Assembly: GCA_001599715.1 (NCBI GenBank)
Contig: BCHU01000001.1
Span: 1,597,634-1,661,633, forward strand
DNA length: 64,000 nucleotides
From: Phaeotremella fagi
Taxonomy: Eukaryota > Basidiomycota > Tremellomycetes > Tremellales > Phaeotremellaceae
Direction of reading: 5' to 3'
The notes under the pieces are model-generated. The model saw nothing but the letters and a program-made list of their open reading frames with translations. It was not told the DNA's origin and searched no databases. How positions within the stretch are numbered: the first letter of the stretch is position 1; each line of letters begins with the position of its first letter. Made by a program: the position numbers and the translations under genes. Shown one piece after another: positions 37,217 through 49,224 of the stretch.

Positions 37217-40200
37217 TCACGCAACTACAGATAAACTCCCAGCAGTCACATCCTCACCAACCCCCTGTGCCCTCTCACTCCTCTCCTTCCTCACAGCTGC
37301 TTTAGCTTCATTAACTAATTTCAATTTAGCAGCCCGTGAACTAGTCATGATAGGTCTTCTCGATGCTTTCGCTTGATCTAATCTAATCAAATCAGACGAG
37401 AATCCAGGTATCGATTGACCAAACAATTTTTCTATTTGATGTAATCAGTATCAATACTATATATTCAATGCATCGAAACCACTTACCATAAGCGAATTGA
37501 ACATCTTTCCGATCTATTTTATCGCTTTTACGATGTTTCGTTAATTGACATGTTAAATCTGACCAAGCATCGATTTGATCGTCACAAATTTGAAGCATGA
37601 CCTAATACAAAACAGTAGCGTTATCAGCTGATCCCAAACGAACAACAACTCCACCTACCTGCTCAACCTCTGAAGAAACAACCAAAGATTTATCAACAGA
37701 TAAAGCCAGATCTTGAACTTTACGTTTCTTCTGACCAGGTAAACCAACACTTGAACCCAATCCGTCAAAGTTGAGATTCAAACTATCATTCTTAGTTCTA
37801 GATCTTTTAACACCATCTTCACCGTCGTTTTTATCGTTACCATCGTTCATGTCATTACCACCAGACGCTTCTTCAGTCATCAAATCAAATTCATCCGGTA
37901 ATTTTTCACTGAGAACATCACCTAATATTCTTGATATACCACCTTGAGTCAAAGTAGGTCTGTTGATAGGTTTGATAGGTTTCTGTAAAGCATTAAGCAT
38001 GTTCAAGATCGCAACGTCATGTTCACTCGTTGGCGTCCACGAAGCTTTACTCAATAACGATGTTGATTTATCCAGTGGGATACCTGTCGATTCTGATGCC
38101 GATCGATTATGAATACTTGTCTGAGCTGCGTTCTGATTATGAGTACCGTTTTGAACACCTGCCATTTGTGACATCAACATCGCTGGTGTAATCTGTTGAG
38201 CAGGTCCGGTATTCAGGGCAACCCCTTGTGGACCAGGTGAGAAATATGCATTCTGTTGATTAGGCTGTAATTGTTGGCCACCTTGTTGAAGTTGAATTTG
38301 TTGCTGATTCAGTTGCTGTTGTATAGGTGGACGACCGAGTTGTTGATGTGCACCTTGAACATTCATCGGGATATGTTGTTGATTCTGTAAAGCAACAGCA
38401 CCAGGTTGTAAATTGTTGTTAACAGGTATACCATGCTGCATCATTCTTTGAATGGCGTTAGCTTGACCTTGAATATTGTTAACGTTCATTTGATTAGGTA
38501 AAGGTGGTCTAATCTGCGGTGAAGAACCACCTTGACCTGAAGGTCCACTGAGAGAATTACGTTGTTTCGTAGGTGGGATATGTAGATTTGGTATCGAATT
38601 CTGTGCAATCGGGAAAACGTTCTGATTTTGACCTTGATTAACGTTTTGATTCTGATTCAAATTCTGTTGGTTCTGACCGTTGTTATTTTGTTGGACCTGA
38701 TTCTGAAGCTGGAGTTGTCGATTTTGGAAAGACTGGGTCGGTTGCATTTGGACGTTTCCGGCCGCTTGCATGGCAGGATTCATATTTGGTGGAAGTGGTT
38801 GATTGACCGGATTGGCGTAAAACATAGCTCGAAGTTGTGGAGTCTGATCAAGTCAGCCAAAGTTACAGGATAACTATGACGATAAAAATTGTAGCTTACC
38901 TTTTGAAAAGTCGCCTCACGTTGTTCGTCAGACATGTTCCCCAGTTTCATTCTGATTTCAGCCATTTTCTCTGCAGTAAGAGGAGGTCTCGACGGAGGTG
39001 GAGCGCCATTCGGTATATTATTCTGAACAGGTCGAGGAGATTGAAAATTCATTTGTGGAGACTGGGTGTTGATGTGATCTTGTAAATGTTGTTGTTGAGG
39101 GTGGTTAGGATGAAGTTGTTGCTGTTGCTGCTGCTGCTGATTTTGATTTTGAGTCTGAAGCAGGTTATTCTGAGCTCTGGCTAATATTTGTTGATGACTA
39201 GCATTTGGCGGTCTGATATTTCCTCCTTGTTGATTTTGATTAGCCTGCGCTACTAACTGTTGCTGACGTAATTGTAACGCCTGTATATGATTGTTGGGCA
39301 TGATGTTGTTAGGTTGCTGTTGTTGTTGTTGATGGTGCTGCTGTTGCTGTTGAACCTGTAACTGCTGCTGCTGTTGTTGGAAATTTTGTAGATGAGCTTG
39401 AGCCAGAGTGTTGGCAGCAGCTGCAGCTTGTTGCTGTTGTTGTTGCTGCTGTTGCTGTTGCTGCTGCTGTTGTAACTGAGCGATTTGTTGTTGAGAAGCC
39501 AAAGTAACCTGTGCATGTGACATCTGTGGGATTTGACCATTGTTCTGTGGTATCAAATGTTGAGATAATATAGGGTTAACATTCCGTTGCTGCATATGGC
39601 GCATATAAGTTTTCCCTTCTGGAGTAGCCAAAATTTGATCGAGCTAAGGATTGACGGATTCAGTTCAAGCTTAACATCTAAATCAATTCCAACTCAGACA
39701 ACTCACAGTTTTAGCACGATCAGGATCTAATTGATTATTCCGTCTAGCCTCCAACATCAGAGGTAAACCTTTGATGAAAGCATCAGTACCGTTGGGTATC
39801 AGAGACGCAGCAGAACTTCTGGAATTGTTAGGTGATCTACCGAGTTGTTGTTGACCTGGGATAGGTGATGGATGGTTCTGTTGTGGGGATGGAGTGGCAT
39901 GGGGTGGTAACGGTAATTGGATCTGATGTTGGTTGGTCTGTTGTTGTAATCTTGGTTGATTATTGTTTGGGAATTGAAGTTGAGTATGCTGTTGTTGCTG
40001 CTGTTGACGAAGTTGTTCTTGGAACTAATAAGACGTTTTCATGAAATCACAAAAAAAAGGATCAAACGAAGAAAGAAGAAGACAGATATCAGCATCCCAT
40101 CAGCGAAAAAGATGACAAAAACGTACAACTTGATTTTGACCATTAAGCATCTGTTGTCCAATAACGTTCTGCATAATCTGCTGCTGTTGCTGTTGCTGTT

Positions 40201-40420
40201 GTTTTTGATTCTGACCTTGCGACGGACCAGCGTTCGGAGTCCCAACCCCAACCTGTCCCTGTCTCTGCTGTTGAACACGACTTTGTATAGATGCCATACC
40301 GATCCTACTTTTGATCAAACCAACTTTCTGATCGTCAGGTAAAGATTGTTCGTTCTCGGAGAGAAGGTTTGGATAGCTGTTGATGAACGCTTCGATTGCT
40401 TGGTGGGTTTGGTTTGACAT
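37217..40420 (-). CDS. TAF12: TAF12, TFIID/SAGA histone-fold subunit with long polyglutamine N-terminus
   Basis: Pairs with TAF4 in TFIID and Ada1 in SAGA. Six exons (40127-40420, 39707-40024, 38900-39643, 37659-38843, 37487-37601, 37217-37431) sum to 2871 nt, 956 residues. The first 600 residues are Gln/Asn/Pro-rich; one run of 16 glutamines passes into alanines (39410-39480). The histone fold is at the C-terminus, split by two introns: LVVSSEVEQVMLQICDDQID, AWSDLTCQLTKHRKSDKIDR, KDVQFAYEKLFGQSIPGF. An unusual acidic Asn/Asp/Gly insert (GGNDMNDGNDKNDGEDGVKR) lies before helix 1. Much longer than yeast Taf12 (539). The N-terminus starts MSNQTHQAIEAFINSYPNLL. Confidence 0.85.
39414..39475 (-). 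repeat. CAG/CAA microsatellite coding polyGln-polyAla
   Basis: Read on the minus strand, about 16 mixed CAG/CAA codons run into GCT/GCA codons. Several shorter Gln runs lie within 39120-40200. Interruptions by CAA stabilise length. Confidence 0.8.
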
Positions 40421-40920
40421 TTTGGTGCGTGCGGTGTGGGGTGGATGTTGATAAGTCTCCTTGACAGGTTACCTTTTACCTTTGATTTGTGGTATGAGAC
40501 TGAGGTTGGAGGTTATTGTCGTATTCCAATTTCAATATTGGTGGATGCGATGGGAATTACGATTTCGCGATCAACTTTTTTTGTTCTGTTGTCGAAGATC
40601 GCACAATTATTGTAACAAAGAATTCGTGTAGACACTGATCATTTTGTAATTATCATATGAGTGAACGGTTATAAGCTTGAATGGGTAGATAAGTGACTGG
40701 AAGTACTATGTAACAAGGATGAATACGGATGGATGGAGGGAAGGATGAAAAGAAGTAACTCAGGAGGACAGGAGGATAGAGGATCCAAGATGAAGTGAAG
40801 CATACTCAAAGTTCTGTGGCAAAAAATCGGGCTGGACCACGAAATACTCAAATACATGATATAGTCTACAGATACATCCAATTCCAACCCAGTACATAAA
40901 CATCAGATTATAAAACCTAA
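40421..40920. other. TAF12 upstream region
   Basis: 500 bp between the TAF12 start and the PPR-like gene stop on the same strand. No gene supported; a GGATGGATGGAGGGAAGGATG stretch in part at 40725-40745 is a purine-rich simple repeat. Confidence 0.4.
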
Positions 40921-43730
40921 TTACCCCCCTCCCGCTCGATCCAAATTCATCCGTCTATAATTCTCAGCAACATCCCTAACACCAGGAACAATCCCCTCCC
41001 CCCTCCCTAACCAATCCTCCAAAAACCTTCTCAAAATCTCACTATCCCCAACCAACTTGGTCTCCCCATCCCTTCCAAATCCTTTAACGAACCGTCGTGG
41101 ACCTTCAGCTTCGTCAACATATGTTAAAGCCATACAAAGGATTTTCCAGTTCGGTGTAAGGTTCAATTCTTTCATCCAGGCTAGGACTATAGGGATTTCA
41201 GAGGTTTGCTTGAACATCCCCAAAAGACTTATGTAGGTTCCGAACGTCCTTATACTTGGTTTTAGATGGGTGTAGCGTGATTTCTCTGAGGGGAGGGAAT
41301 GTATCAGGTTTTTGATTTGATTTTGAGTTTTGGGATTGGTTTCTTGTTTGATATGATTGTTGTCGTTGTGACCTCCGAAAAACGACGTGATCGTCGAGAA
41401 AGAATTCAACAAAGGTACATCCAAAGGTGATTGTATCGTCGACAAAAACGGCCAATTACTCAAAACGACAGTCCTGAAAATATATCGAGCTCTTTGCCAT
41501 GGTTGATAATGTCCATGTTCAGATTTCCAACTGTACCCCTCAGGATCCAACAAGACCGAAACCGGACCTTTAGCAAAACCAGATGAATCATAAGCATCAT
41601 AATCATCATCACTTTCAAGGTCATTTTCAGAAGTTGAATGTCGAATCGTAAACGCATCAGCCATTTCACGGAGTCTCGATCTAACACTATCGTTTTCAAC
41701 TTGATGTCGACGTTGATAGAATCTACAGGTGTCCAATAACGAATTCAAAGAGATATCATTTGGATAAACACCGTAACGTGAAAGTGCTGCTGACCATAAA
41801 CGAAATGCGATACTGGGAGAACCTTGTTTATTACACAGTTCCAATAAAACGTTGATGTTCTGAGTATCGATTCTGATTGAATGTGATAAATCCCTTTCGA
41901 TCTCTGTCCCGTCATGGTTCCCTGTATCAGATTTCCCATTCATCCAAGGTCGTTTCGCCCAAAGATCAACCAAAGTCACCGCAGCGTCTAGATTTGATAT
42001 AGAGCAACAAGCTTCGGTAGCAACTGCCAAAGCCATTTTATCGACATACAATCCACGATTTGAACTCCCCTTTTCTTTTTGGACTAGATCACGCCAGATT
42101 TCCCATGCTTTCTGTGGTTCTCCACGACGGACTAGACCGTGCATGATTGGTGTAAGCGTGTGACCAACCTTGGCGTGTGCAGGTAAACCTTCAGCTAGCT
42201 GTAGGAGAGTTTCTGAAGTGAAGGTTTTATCTTTGGCCGATGTTGATAAAAGTATTGACCAAGCGTGAAGTAGGACCGACTGATTCGTCCAAGTCGATGT
42301 AGATTTTGAAGAAGTGTCCGAAACAACCTCGTCTTCATTACTTAACTCCATCGACTCCTGATCAAAAGCAAGAAACCGTTCGATATGAGGTACAAGATCA
42401 TTGAAAGAAGATCCCAATCGATTAACAGAGATATCATCCAAATCCCGAGCGAAAGCTTTAACACCGTTAACCTTATTACCATAATCCATCGATTCTTGTC
42501 TAAGATCATTCCCAGAATCATTCAAACCATCGGACGTCAACAACAACCGACCCTTGGCAGAATCATGAGTTTCCTTCTTTGAAACCAAACGATAAATTCT
42601 CAAAGCTCTTTTCGCTCCAACTCGATCCCCACTATCCAAAGCAACCAAGAAACACTGATACCAAAATCGTGAAGTCACTTTAATCCCGTTATCCCTGAGA
42701 TAAGGTAAAAGAACATCCCGCAACCCAACAGAAAAATATCTAGGTGTGGACAATAATTTCAATACTCCATCGTTGAGACGAATATTTTGATTTCCAGTTG
42801 AAAGTCGTCGTTGTTGTTGGTGATCTTGAAGGATTGAAATGATTTTCTTGGTGACCACGACGACACCTTGTAAAACTTCTGGATCGAGTGTAAGTTTCTG
42901 AGATCGAGTTTCGTTACCCTCCAAATCGATTTCGAAAGATCTAGAAAACAATTTCAAAGATCTCAGAAATTCCAGAAAACGTAATTGAACTTCATCCAAT
43001 ACTTCCATAACCTCCCTACCCCCTATTACCCCTTCCTGAAGTAAAACGTCAATCCTGTATAAGAAAATCTGAGTCAAAACAGGAATCAAAACCACCATCC
43101 GATGTTTAGAAACCAATCTAACCAACGAATTAAGTAGATTCCAATCCTGTCTCGTAGGATTCATCTGAATCCTGTTGATAACAACCTTAGTCAATATCAA
43201 AACGGATTTAGGAGTCGTATAATGTATCTTGAATAATCCTGATAAAAATCGACGAGGCCAGATGGACTGGATTGGACTTTGGCGATAGGTGATGATCCCA
43301 TCTGAAGCTGTGGGGTGAATTGAGAGAAGGATGGTTTCTAGGTTTTGGTGGGGATGGGTTTGGAGTAGATGTTGGGCTGTTTTGAAGGCGTCCAATGGAC
43401 GATAGGTTGGGGAGATGGATTGTGTGGATTCTGGTAAGGTGAGATCTGGGATGGGTGGAGGTGTCGATGTTGAATATCGATAAAATGGTCCATTGAAGCG
43501 AGAGGATGAAGGCAATGAAGGTATTCTATGACCATTTCCATTTCCATGTTGACCTGACTCGAACCTAGATGTTCCATAGAGATAAGGTATCAGATAGACT
43601 GGTAGAGGAGAATGCGAAATCGCATAAGAACCGAACCTAAAACCAGTTGTCAAAAACGATTTTGGGCAAAACGTATAAGACTTTATTCAAAGGAACATGA
43701 TCATACCTAGAAGATAAACAGGTTCTCATA
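40921..43730 (-). CDS. PPR-like helical-repeat protein, probably mitochondrial
   Basis: One 2716-nt exon (40921-43636) preceded, by inference, by a 23-nt exon (43708-43730, MRTCLSS) across an intron GTATGATC...GGTTTTAG; together 912 residues. The alternative is a start inside the large frame. The N-terminus (MRTCLSSRFGSYAISHS, then YRYSTSTPPPI) is Arg/Ser-rich, mitochondrial-like. The body has helical pairs of PPR character: HTLTPIMHGLVRRGEPQKAW, NINVLLELCNKQGSPSIAFR, FGTYISLLGMFKQTSEIPIV, MKELNLTPNWKILCMALTYV. This is the form of fungal PPR proteins acting on mitochondrial transcripts. The target RNA cannot be told. Ends LDRAGGG. Confidence 0.7.
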
Positions 43731-43942
43731 ACCTCATTTCATGTTATTCAAAGGAAGTACCGGTGGATGAAAGTGAGATTGAAAGTGAGAGTGATAAACT
43801 AACAGAAACCAAACCAAAATCCAAAATGTCAACAAATTCTTATCCATTGTGCAAATGTGGCATAACTGAACTAGGCAAAAAATCTCTAATGCTTTCAAAG
43901 TCGTGACATGAAAGTGATCAGACTACAACTACAACATAAAAA

Positions 43943-46676
43943 CTAAACCCCACCAGATCCAGGGATAACCCCTCCACTCCCCAAAAACATCATGATCTCC
44001 ATCTGATCCGGTTCCCTCCCCAAAGAATTCTTCCAACGAAATTGAAGATCAGACCAATGGGAGGGTGACGATGGGTCGAATTTTGATAAATCCAGATTCT
44101 GGAGGGTTCTTTCGTTTGTCGTTGGAGCTGGGACCGTACTCGTACTTGAAACGATTTTTATTGGAGTTTCATCATCCGAATCGATCATTGCCATATCTTC
44201 TTCACCGTCGTCGTTTGGTGCAGGTTGGGGTTGAGCTGGTGTCGCTTTAACCGGTGAATTAAAAGATTGATTTGCGGTTATTGTCGACGACGGTAAATCC
44301 CTACCAAACTCATCTTTCCCATCTTGAGTCTCCATCGCTACCCTCCCCCTACCACCGCCCGTGCTGTTGTTGTGGTTAATGTTATCTCTAGAAACCCGTC
44401 TCCCCCAACCATTATCAACCGATCCCCCACCCCCATTCCGCCCCTCAAACTCTCTCCTCCCCCCACGCTCAAATCTATTCGTCGGACTCCGAGATCGTCT
44501 AGATCCAGCGTGACCACCATCAAAACTATCTTTCCTACCGTGTCCTCGATATCCGTTCCCGTTGTTTCCTCTACGATAATCGTCATTTCGAGGAGGACTT
44601 TGTCGACGATATTCATCAGTCCTCGGACTGGTATGTGATGGTCGTCTAGGATCGAACGGTGTCGATTGTGGTTGTTGCTGTAGTTGCTGCTGATGATTTT
44701 CTCTACCATATCGATCTTTCACTGGTGATTGATAATTTGGGATCAAAGGTGGTTGTGGTGGTGGAATAGATAATTGACTGAGAACAGCTAATTGTTGTGG
44801 ATCAATATTGAAAGTTGTAACTCCACCTGAAGTCTGGGGCTGTTGCTGTGGAAGTGGAGGTGGATGTTGATAATTCGACTGAGGTGGTAAAGATACTTTA
44901 TTGACGTTAGCCAAAAGAGCCGATAGATCTACACCCTGTAACAAATTGTTTAAAGGTAACGGTGTAATCAAAGGTAGTGGTGGTTGACTAAACGAGAAAA
45001 CTGTCAACGAAATCCTCTAAAAACAGGAAGATACGACTCACACATTACCCAGTCTAGGATCCCTCGCAACAGACACCGACGGTATTGGTGCTGGCGTTAG
45101 CGTTGGGATACCCGTCGTCGGGGGTGGAACACCAGGAGTAGGAGTGGGAGTTTGTATACCCAATAAAGCCAATATCGAAGGTGGTAACGCCGAGTTCGAT
45201 GCTGAAGTCGAACCTGGTGGTGGAATTGGTGGAGTCGTCGAACCTGGACCTGGGAATTCAAATGAATAGGAAATAAATGCATGATCTCAGCGAAATGTAT
45301 CTTTCATTGTTGCGGAAGAAAGAAAGAAAAATGCAAGAAAGAGACAGGATAGGATAGGATAGAATGAATTATACAGCCCACCTGCGTCTTTACTTTTTCA
45401 GCTGATCACCAAATTCATGATTCAACCTGTGCTTTTGACGCAGGTGGACGGTTTTTTTTTTTTTCATCTCACCGCTCTATCCGGTTTCTCTGTGTTTTTT
45501 TCTTTGGGTTCGAGTCTAGACCGTAAAATGGCTACGCAGAGCAAATAGATGCATGCCAATTGTTTTTGTTTTTTGAGGGTCTACAAAAGCTTGAACTAGC
45601 TTTGATGAGATGTGATATGAAGGGGAAGGGGGGATGGATTAGTGAATTTGAGGTTAGTAAGGTGTTGGTCGATCCACATGATCATCATCTTCGTCTTCGT
45701 CTTGGTGGGGGATTTCAAACTCCCACCTGTTGTAGAGTATCTCCTATTCCTACCATCTGTGGGATTGGTTTCGTCTTCACATCTGACATGATCGACATTA
45801 CCATGAACAAACCCAAACCCAAAACAACAGAAAACATAACCCAGAGAAAGAACCAAAAACAGAAAACTAAATTTACCTTTCCCTTGTCCATTCCCTCCAC
45901 TCCCATTAACATTCCCGAACCCACCATGTCCATAATCGTAACTCTCCGAATAACTCCTGTTAATCTCAGGTGTACCAAACGACGATAAACCCGGGGAACC
46001 GATATCATTCCTACTCCCAGATCCAGAGGCTACGGGAATCGGATGTTCTGAAAGTTTATTGGATAATTTGTTCAAACACGCCGAAGGGAAGGTTGAACTT
46101 TTAGTCCAGATTTCGATGATTTTTCGAGTTTTTTCCTGATCAAACGAACGGTATCAGCATTGGAAATGAATAACCTGGAATGTGGTTGACCTACCCTCCC
46201 TTCTAACCAGATTCCATTTTTACCATCATCAATCATTCCATCTACCCAACTTTCCACCGAGGCTTCCAACTTATTGATCAAACCCGCAGGAGTCCCCTTC
46301 CCACGTTGAACACTGACAACACTCCCTGATCCACCTTTATTGGCGGCAGAACGAGCTGCTCGGGCGATAGAATCGAAGACATATAAAGATGAGATTCGGG
46401 ATTGCGAAACTGGTTCGAGTGAATTGTTGAGTTTGAAGAACGTCGTTACTATTTGATGATCGTTCTGGGTGTCTGGTCAGTGGGGTAGGTCGGAGATTAG
46501 ACATTGAATTGACTTACGGCTACTAATCTTAATGCTAGGTCGGAAAGTTCTTTGACTTTTGAACCTGATAATCTGGTAGCTTTGATTGTTGATTCTAAAA
46601 GAGTTGTGAAAGTTGCTAAACCTTTCTCAGTACTAGAGGTACTAGTAGATCCACTGGGACCAGGAGTAGTACTCAT
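43943..46676 (-). CDS. CID (CTD-interacting domain) RNA polymerase II-binding protein
   Basis: ENTH/VHS-like CID domains bind the phosphorylated Pol II C-terminal tail in termination factors (Nrd1/Seb1, Pcf11, Rtt103, SCAF4/8). From ATG at 46676 the CID is spread over three exons: LATFTTLLESTIKATRLSGS, VTTFFKLNNSLEPVSQSRIS, SLYVFDSIARAARS, and EKTRKIIEIWTKSSTFPSAC. A very long intron (45250-45876) follows, then Pro/Thr-rich sequence (LGIQTPTPTPGVPPPTTG, SVARDPRLGN), a Gln/Pro region, an Arg/Ser/Gly region (GSRRSRSPTNRFERGGRREF), and a final WSDLQFRWKNSLGREPDQME. I see no RRM, unlike Nrd1/Seb1. The domain order (CID, RDPR-like motif, RS/RG) recalls SCAF4/8. Divergent from BAP31. Confidence 0.72.
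45250..45876 (-). other. 627-nt intron of the CID gene
   Basis: GTAAATTT...TTCCCAG. Joining GGG AAA G to GT CCA GGT keeps the frame (GKGPGSTTPP). It is over ten times the usual intron length here. It could hide a microexon, for example 45750-45806 (read minus: DVKTKPIPQMVGIGDTLQQ), but adding that would shift phase. Confidence 0.55.
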
Positions 46677-47074
46677 AGTATGAAAGTGGATTTATGAGTG
46701 AATGGTGTGAGGAGAGAGGAGAATGTTGTTGAAGAAGAAATAGTAGACGTTGATTATGAAAGGATGTTGTTATCGGGATTACGGCATTAGTTGTTGGTGT
46801 CAAGTGAAAGGATTTATGTGGCAGATAGACAAGTATGACGTACTGGTTACTTACTGCACCGCAGATTACATTACACGTCTTCAGAGGCATCTCTGGATAT
46901 CTAACTCTATCTATTATTATATATATATATCTATACGATATACTAAGCATACAACGTACAACGTATAAAGAGTAACACCACAGACATAATCACATACCTA
47001 CTCAACGACAACAAGAACGACAGCAGTTGCTAGACAATCAACAACAAACCACAGACCCAGACCCACACTTCGCA
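46677..47074. promoter_or_regulatory. Divergent promoter CID gene / BAP31
   Basis: 398 bp between start codons; an (AT)n run (TATTATATATATATATCTAT) at 46914-46933 is the most obvious feature, possibly the BAP31-side TATA or a nucleosome-free tract. Confidence 0.5.
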
Positions 47075-48322
47075 ATGACAGTAAGTATCACCTCATCCCA
47101 TTTAGACCATACCTTACATCCCAACTAACAACCCAACCTCTAGCTCTACTACACACGTAAGTTTCCCTTCCCATTGATAACCACCTATCATCACCTAACC
47201 TCTCCTTAAGTATGCTTCGGTCTTCTCATGTCAGAGATCACCTTGTTCAGCGCTATCGTTTGTCCAATGCCTTTCTCCATCAGAAAGAAGTAAGTTGTAA
47301 ACGCATCATAGTGTAGACCTGCAACTGACACCATTAACAGGATGTTCCGCTTCCTAAGTGAAAATCCCGTCGTACGTTCAATCAACTTCGTACTCAGCAT
47401 CTACTGATAAAACCATTTTCACGAAGGTTGCTAAAATTCAATATGGAGTGAGTCACCCTCCTCCCCCACGTCACTACATATACTAATGACATCCAATTCC
47501 CAGCTGAAAATAACTTTCATGTGAGCTTTCAGAAAATCGTTGTCGAATGATCAAACGTCTGGAATGAAAGCTCATTTTCTCTTTCCAAAATAGATTTGTT
47601 GCTGTTTTGTTCATCGATGCTTTGCAACGTATGGTCCGTGTTGCGCAGGAAGGTAGGGTGTTTTCACTTTTAACACTATCGACTTTCGATCTGATACGAT
47701 AAATGTTATTTATTAGGTGCTGCTTCAAAATCGAAAGAGGGAATGCCTGATGTCAGAACGGAGACCAACTAGTGAGTTCTGAAATACCTCGCTCGACCTG
47801 CATGAACCAAGCTAACCATTCAACCTTAGCGCCGCCCGTCGTTTCTACGCCCAACGTAATTGTACGAACGCACCATCTATTTAACGATCAAAACTAACCT
47901 CCAGAAGTGTACTTGACCGGTGCAACACTTTTCCTTTCCCTCCTCTTAGCCAGAGTCTTCTATATCATCCTAGATTTCATAAACGTTCAAGAGAACTATT
48001 CACTTTTACAAAAGAAGACCGCGAAAGCTAGTGGGAACGCTGGTGAGACTGAAGAGTTGAGAAAGAGGGTTAAAGAGTTGGAAGCTAAAGAAAGGGATTT
48101 TGGTGAGTTTACTGCGAGAATACCAATGATCTTATATTAATTCGATCATTCTAGAAACTCTCAAGAAACAAGCTAACCAACAAGCTGGTGAATATAATCG
48201 ACTTGCTGATGAACATAACAAGGCAGTGAGTTTACGTTGTTAACTTGTTCTTTGCAATATGATTCGTTCGACTAACGGCTTTGTTCTAGACTGGATCTGT
48301 TTCTGATAAAAAAGCCGATTAA
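47075..48322 (+). CDS. BAP31-like ER membrane protein (Yet1/Yet3 family)
   Basis: BAP31 proteins are ER cargo receptors/chaperones for membrane proteins. The gene is very fragmented (about a dozen exons). The first coding exon is ATG ACA only (47075-47080) and the second 13 nt (47144-47156), giving MTLYYTLCFGLLMSEITLF. Three membrane segments follow: LFSAIVCPMPF, ITFIFVAVLFIDALQRMVRV, and VYLTGATLFLSLLLARVFYI. Then a coiled coil: ENYSLLQKKTAKA, ETEELRKRVKELEAKERDFE, LKKQANQQAGEYNRLADEHN. The last four residues, KKAD, fit the KKxx signal for retrieval from Golgi to ER, as in animal BAP31 (KKEE). The chain of frame-keeping splices and the C-terminal signal make the model convincing. Confidence 0.88.
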
Positions 48323-49224
48323 TTAAAGCCCTGAAGAGTGTTAACATGCTAGACGGTGAAATGGAATGAGTTTCCCGATGAGTCGGGTTTTCGGACGAGA
48401 TTCGGTCGATCGTTAGAGAGAGTGTGAGAGGAGTGTCTATGCTTTATACGAATATGAAATGTTTAGAATGAGTTTACGAGGGATTATGATGCTGGTGAGG
48501 TGGTGTGGTGTACGGCGTTGCAGTCTCAGCAAAATTAAGATATAAATACAAACAAAATATTCTGAAGGAGTTGATATAATTTCATTGAGATTGGTTACTA
48601 TTTTTAACGTAACGTCTAACTTTTACGTGCGGTGTGTTAAATCCGTGGTCGCAATTTGTCGGGGTGTGAGATCCGAGCTTACGCCACATTTGATCCGACT
48701 TCACTTTAAGGCCAATCGTTTACATCGCCTAACTAATAAAAATTCCCCAACGAAAAAAAAAAAAAACAGAAAACAGAAAACAAGTGGGTTTTGTTGAAAT
48801 ATCTATGCAAAGGCTGTGAACTAAACGCGTGAATGAGGAATGAGCATGAGCATATCTTACCTATGTAATATGGTTTACTGTATGAGTTAAACCTAAGTTT
48901 AGTTAGTGACGTCGTGTGGTTAAGCGACCTTTGGTGGTGATAGTGAACGGGGTTGTCCGTCGGACGCGTGGCTCCTTGGGAGGAGAGGGAGGACGTTGCC
49001 ACTTGGTGCACTGAAGCGGTAGGCAGTGGTGGGTGGTGGGTGGGTGGGCCAGTGTGGTGATACTATTATTATTATTAATAATAACATATCTTATCCCTTT
49101 CTCATTTCACACTTATACTTATAACAACACTTTAACTTGTTACAATCAAAACACACATAATAATGCAATAACACAACATATAATCAACACTATCCCAACT
49201 CCACACTCCACCCACCAACCAAAG
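48323..49224. other. Intergenic region with simple repeats
   Basis: 902 bp. Contains an A13 run near 48754, GGTGGGTGGTGGGTGGGTGG at about 49027-49046 and ATTATTATTATTAATAATAA at about 49064-49083. The frame preceding 49225 is open but of leader-like composition, so the later ATG was chosen for the next gene. No gene supported. Confidence 0.45.

Noticed and set aside
45560..45988. 142-codon plus-strand frame antisense to the CID gene
   Set aside because: Mirror of the coding exon at 45877-46070 and of the long intron; low-complexity Pro/Lys sequence.
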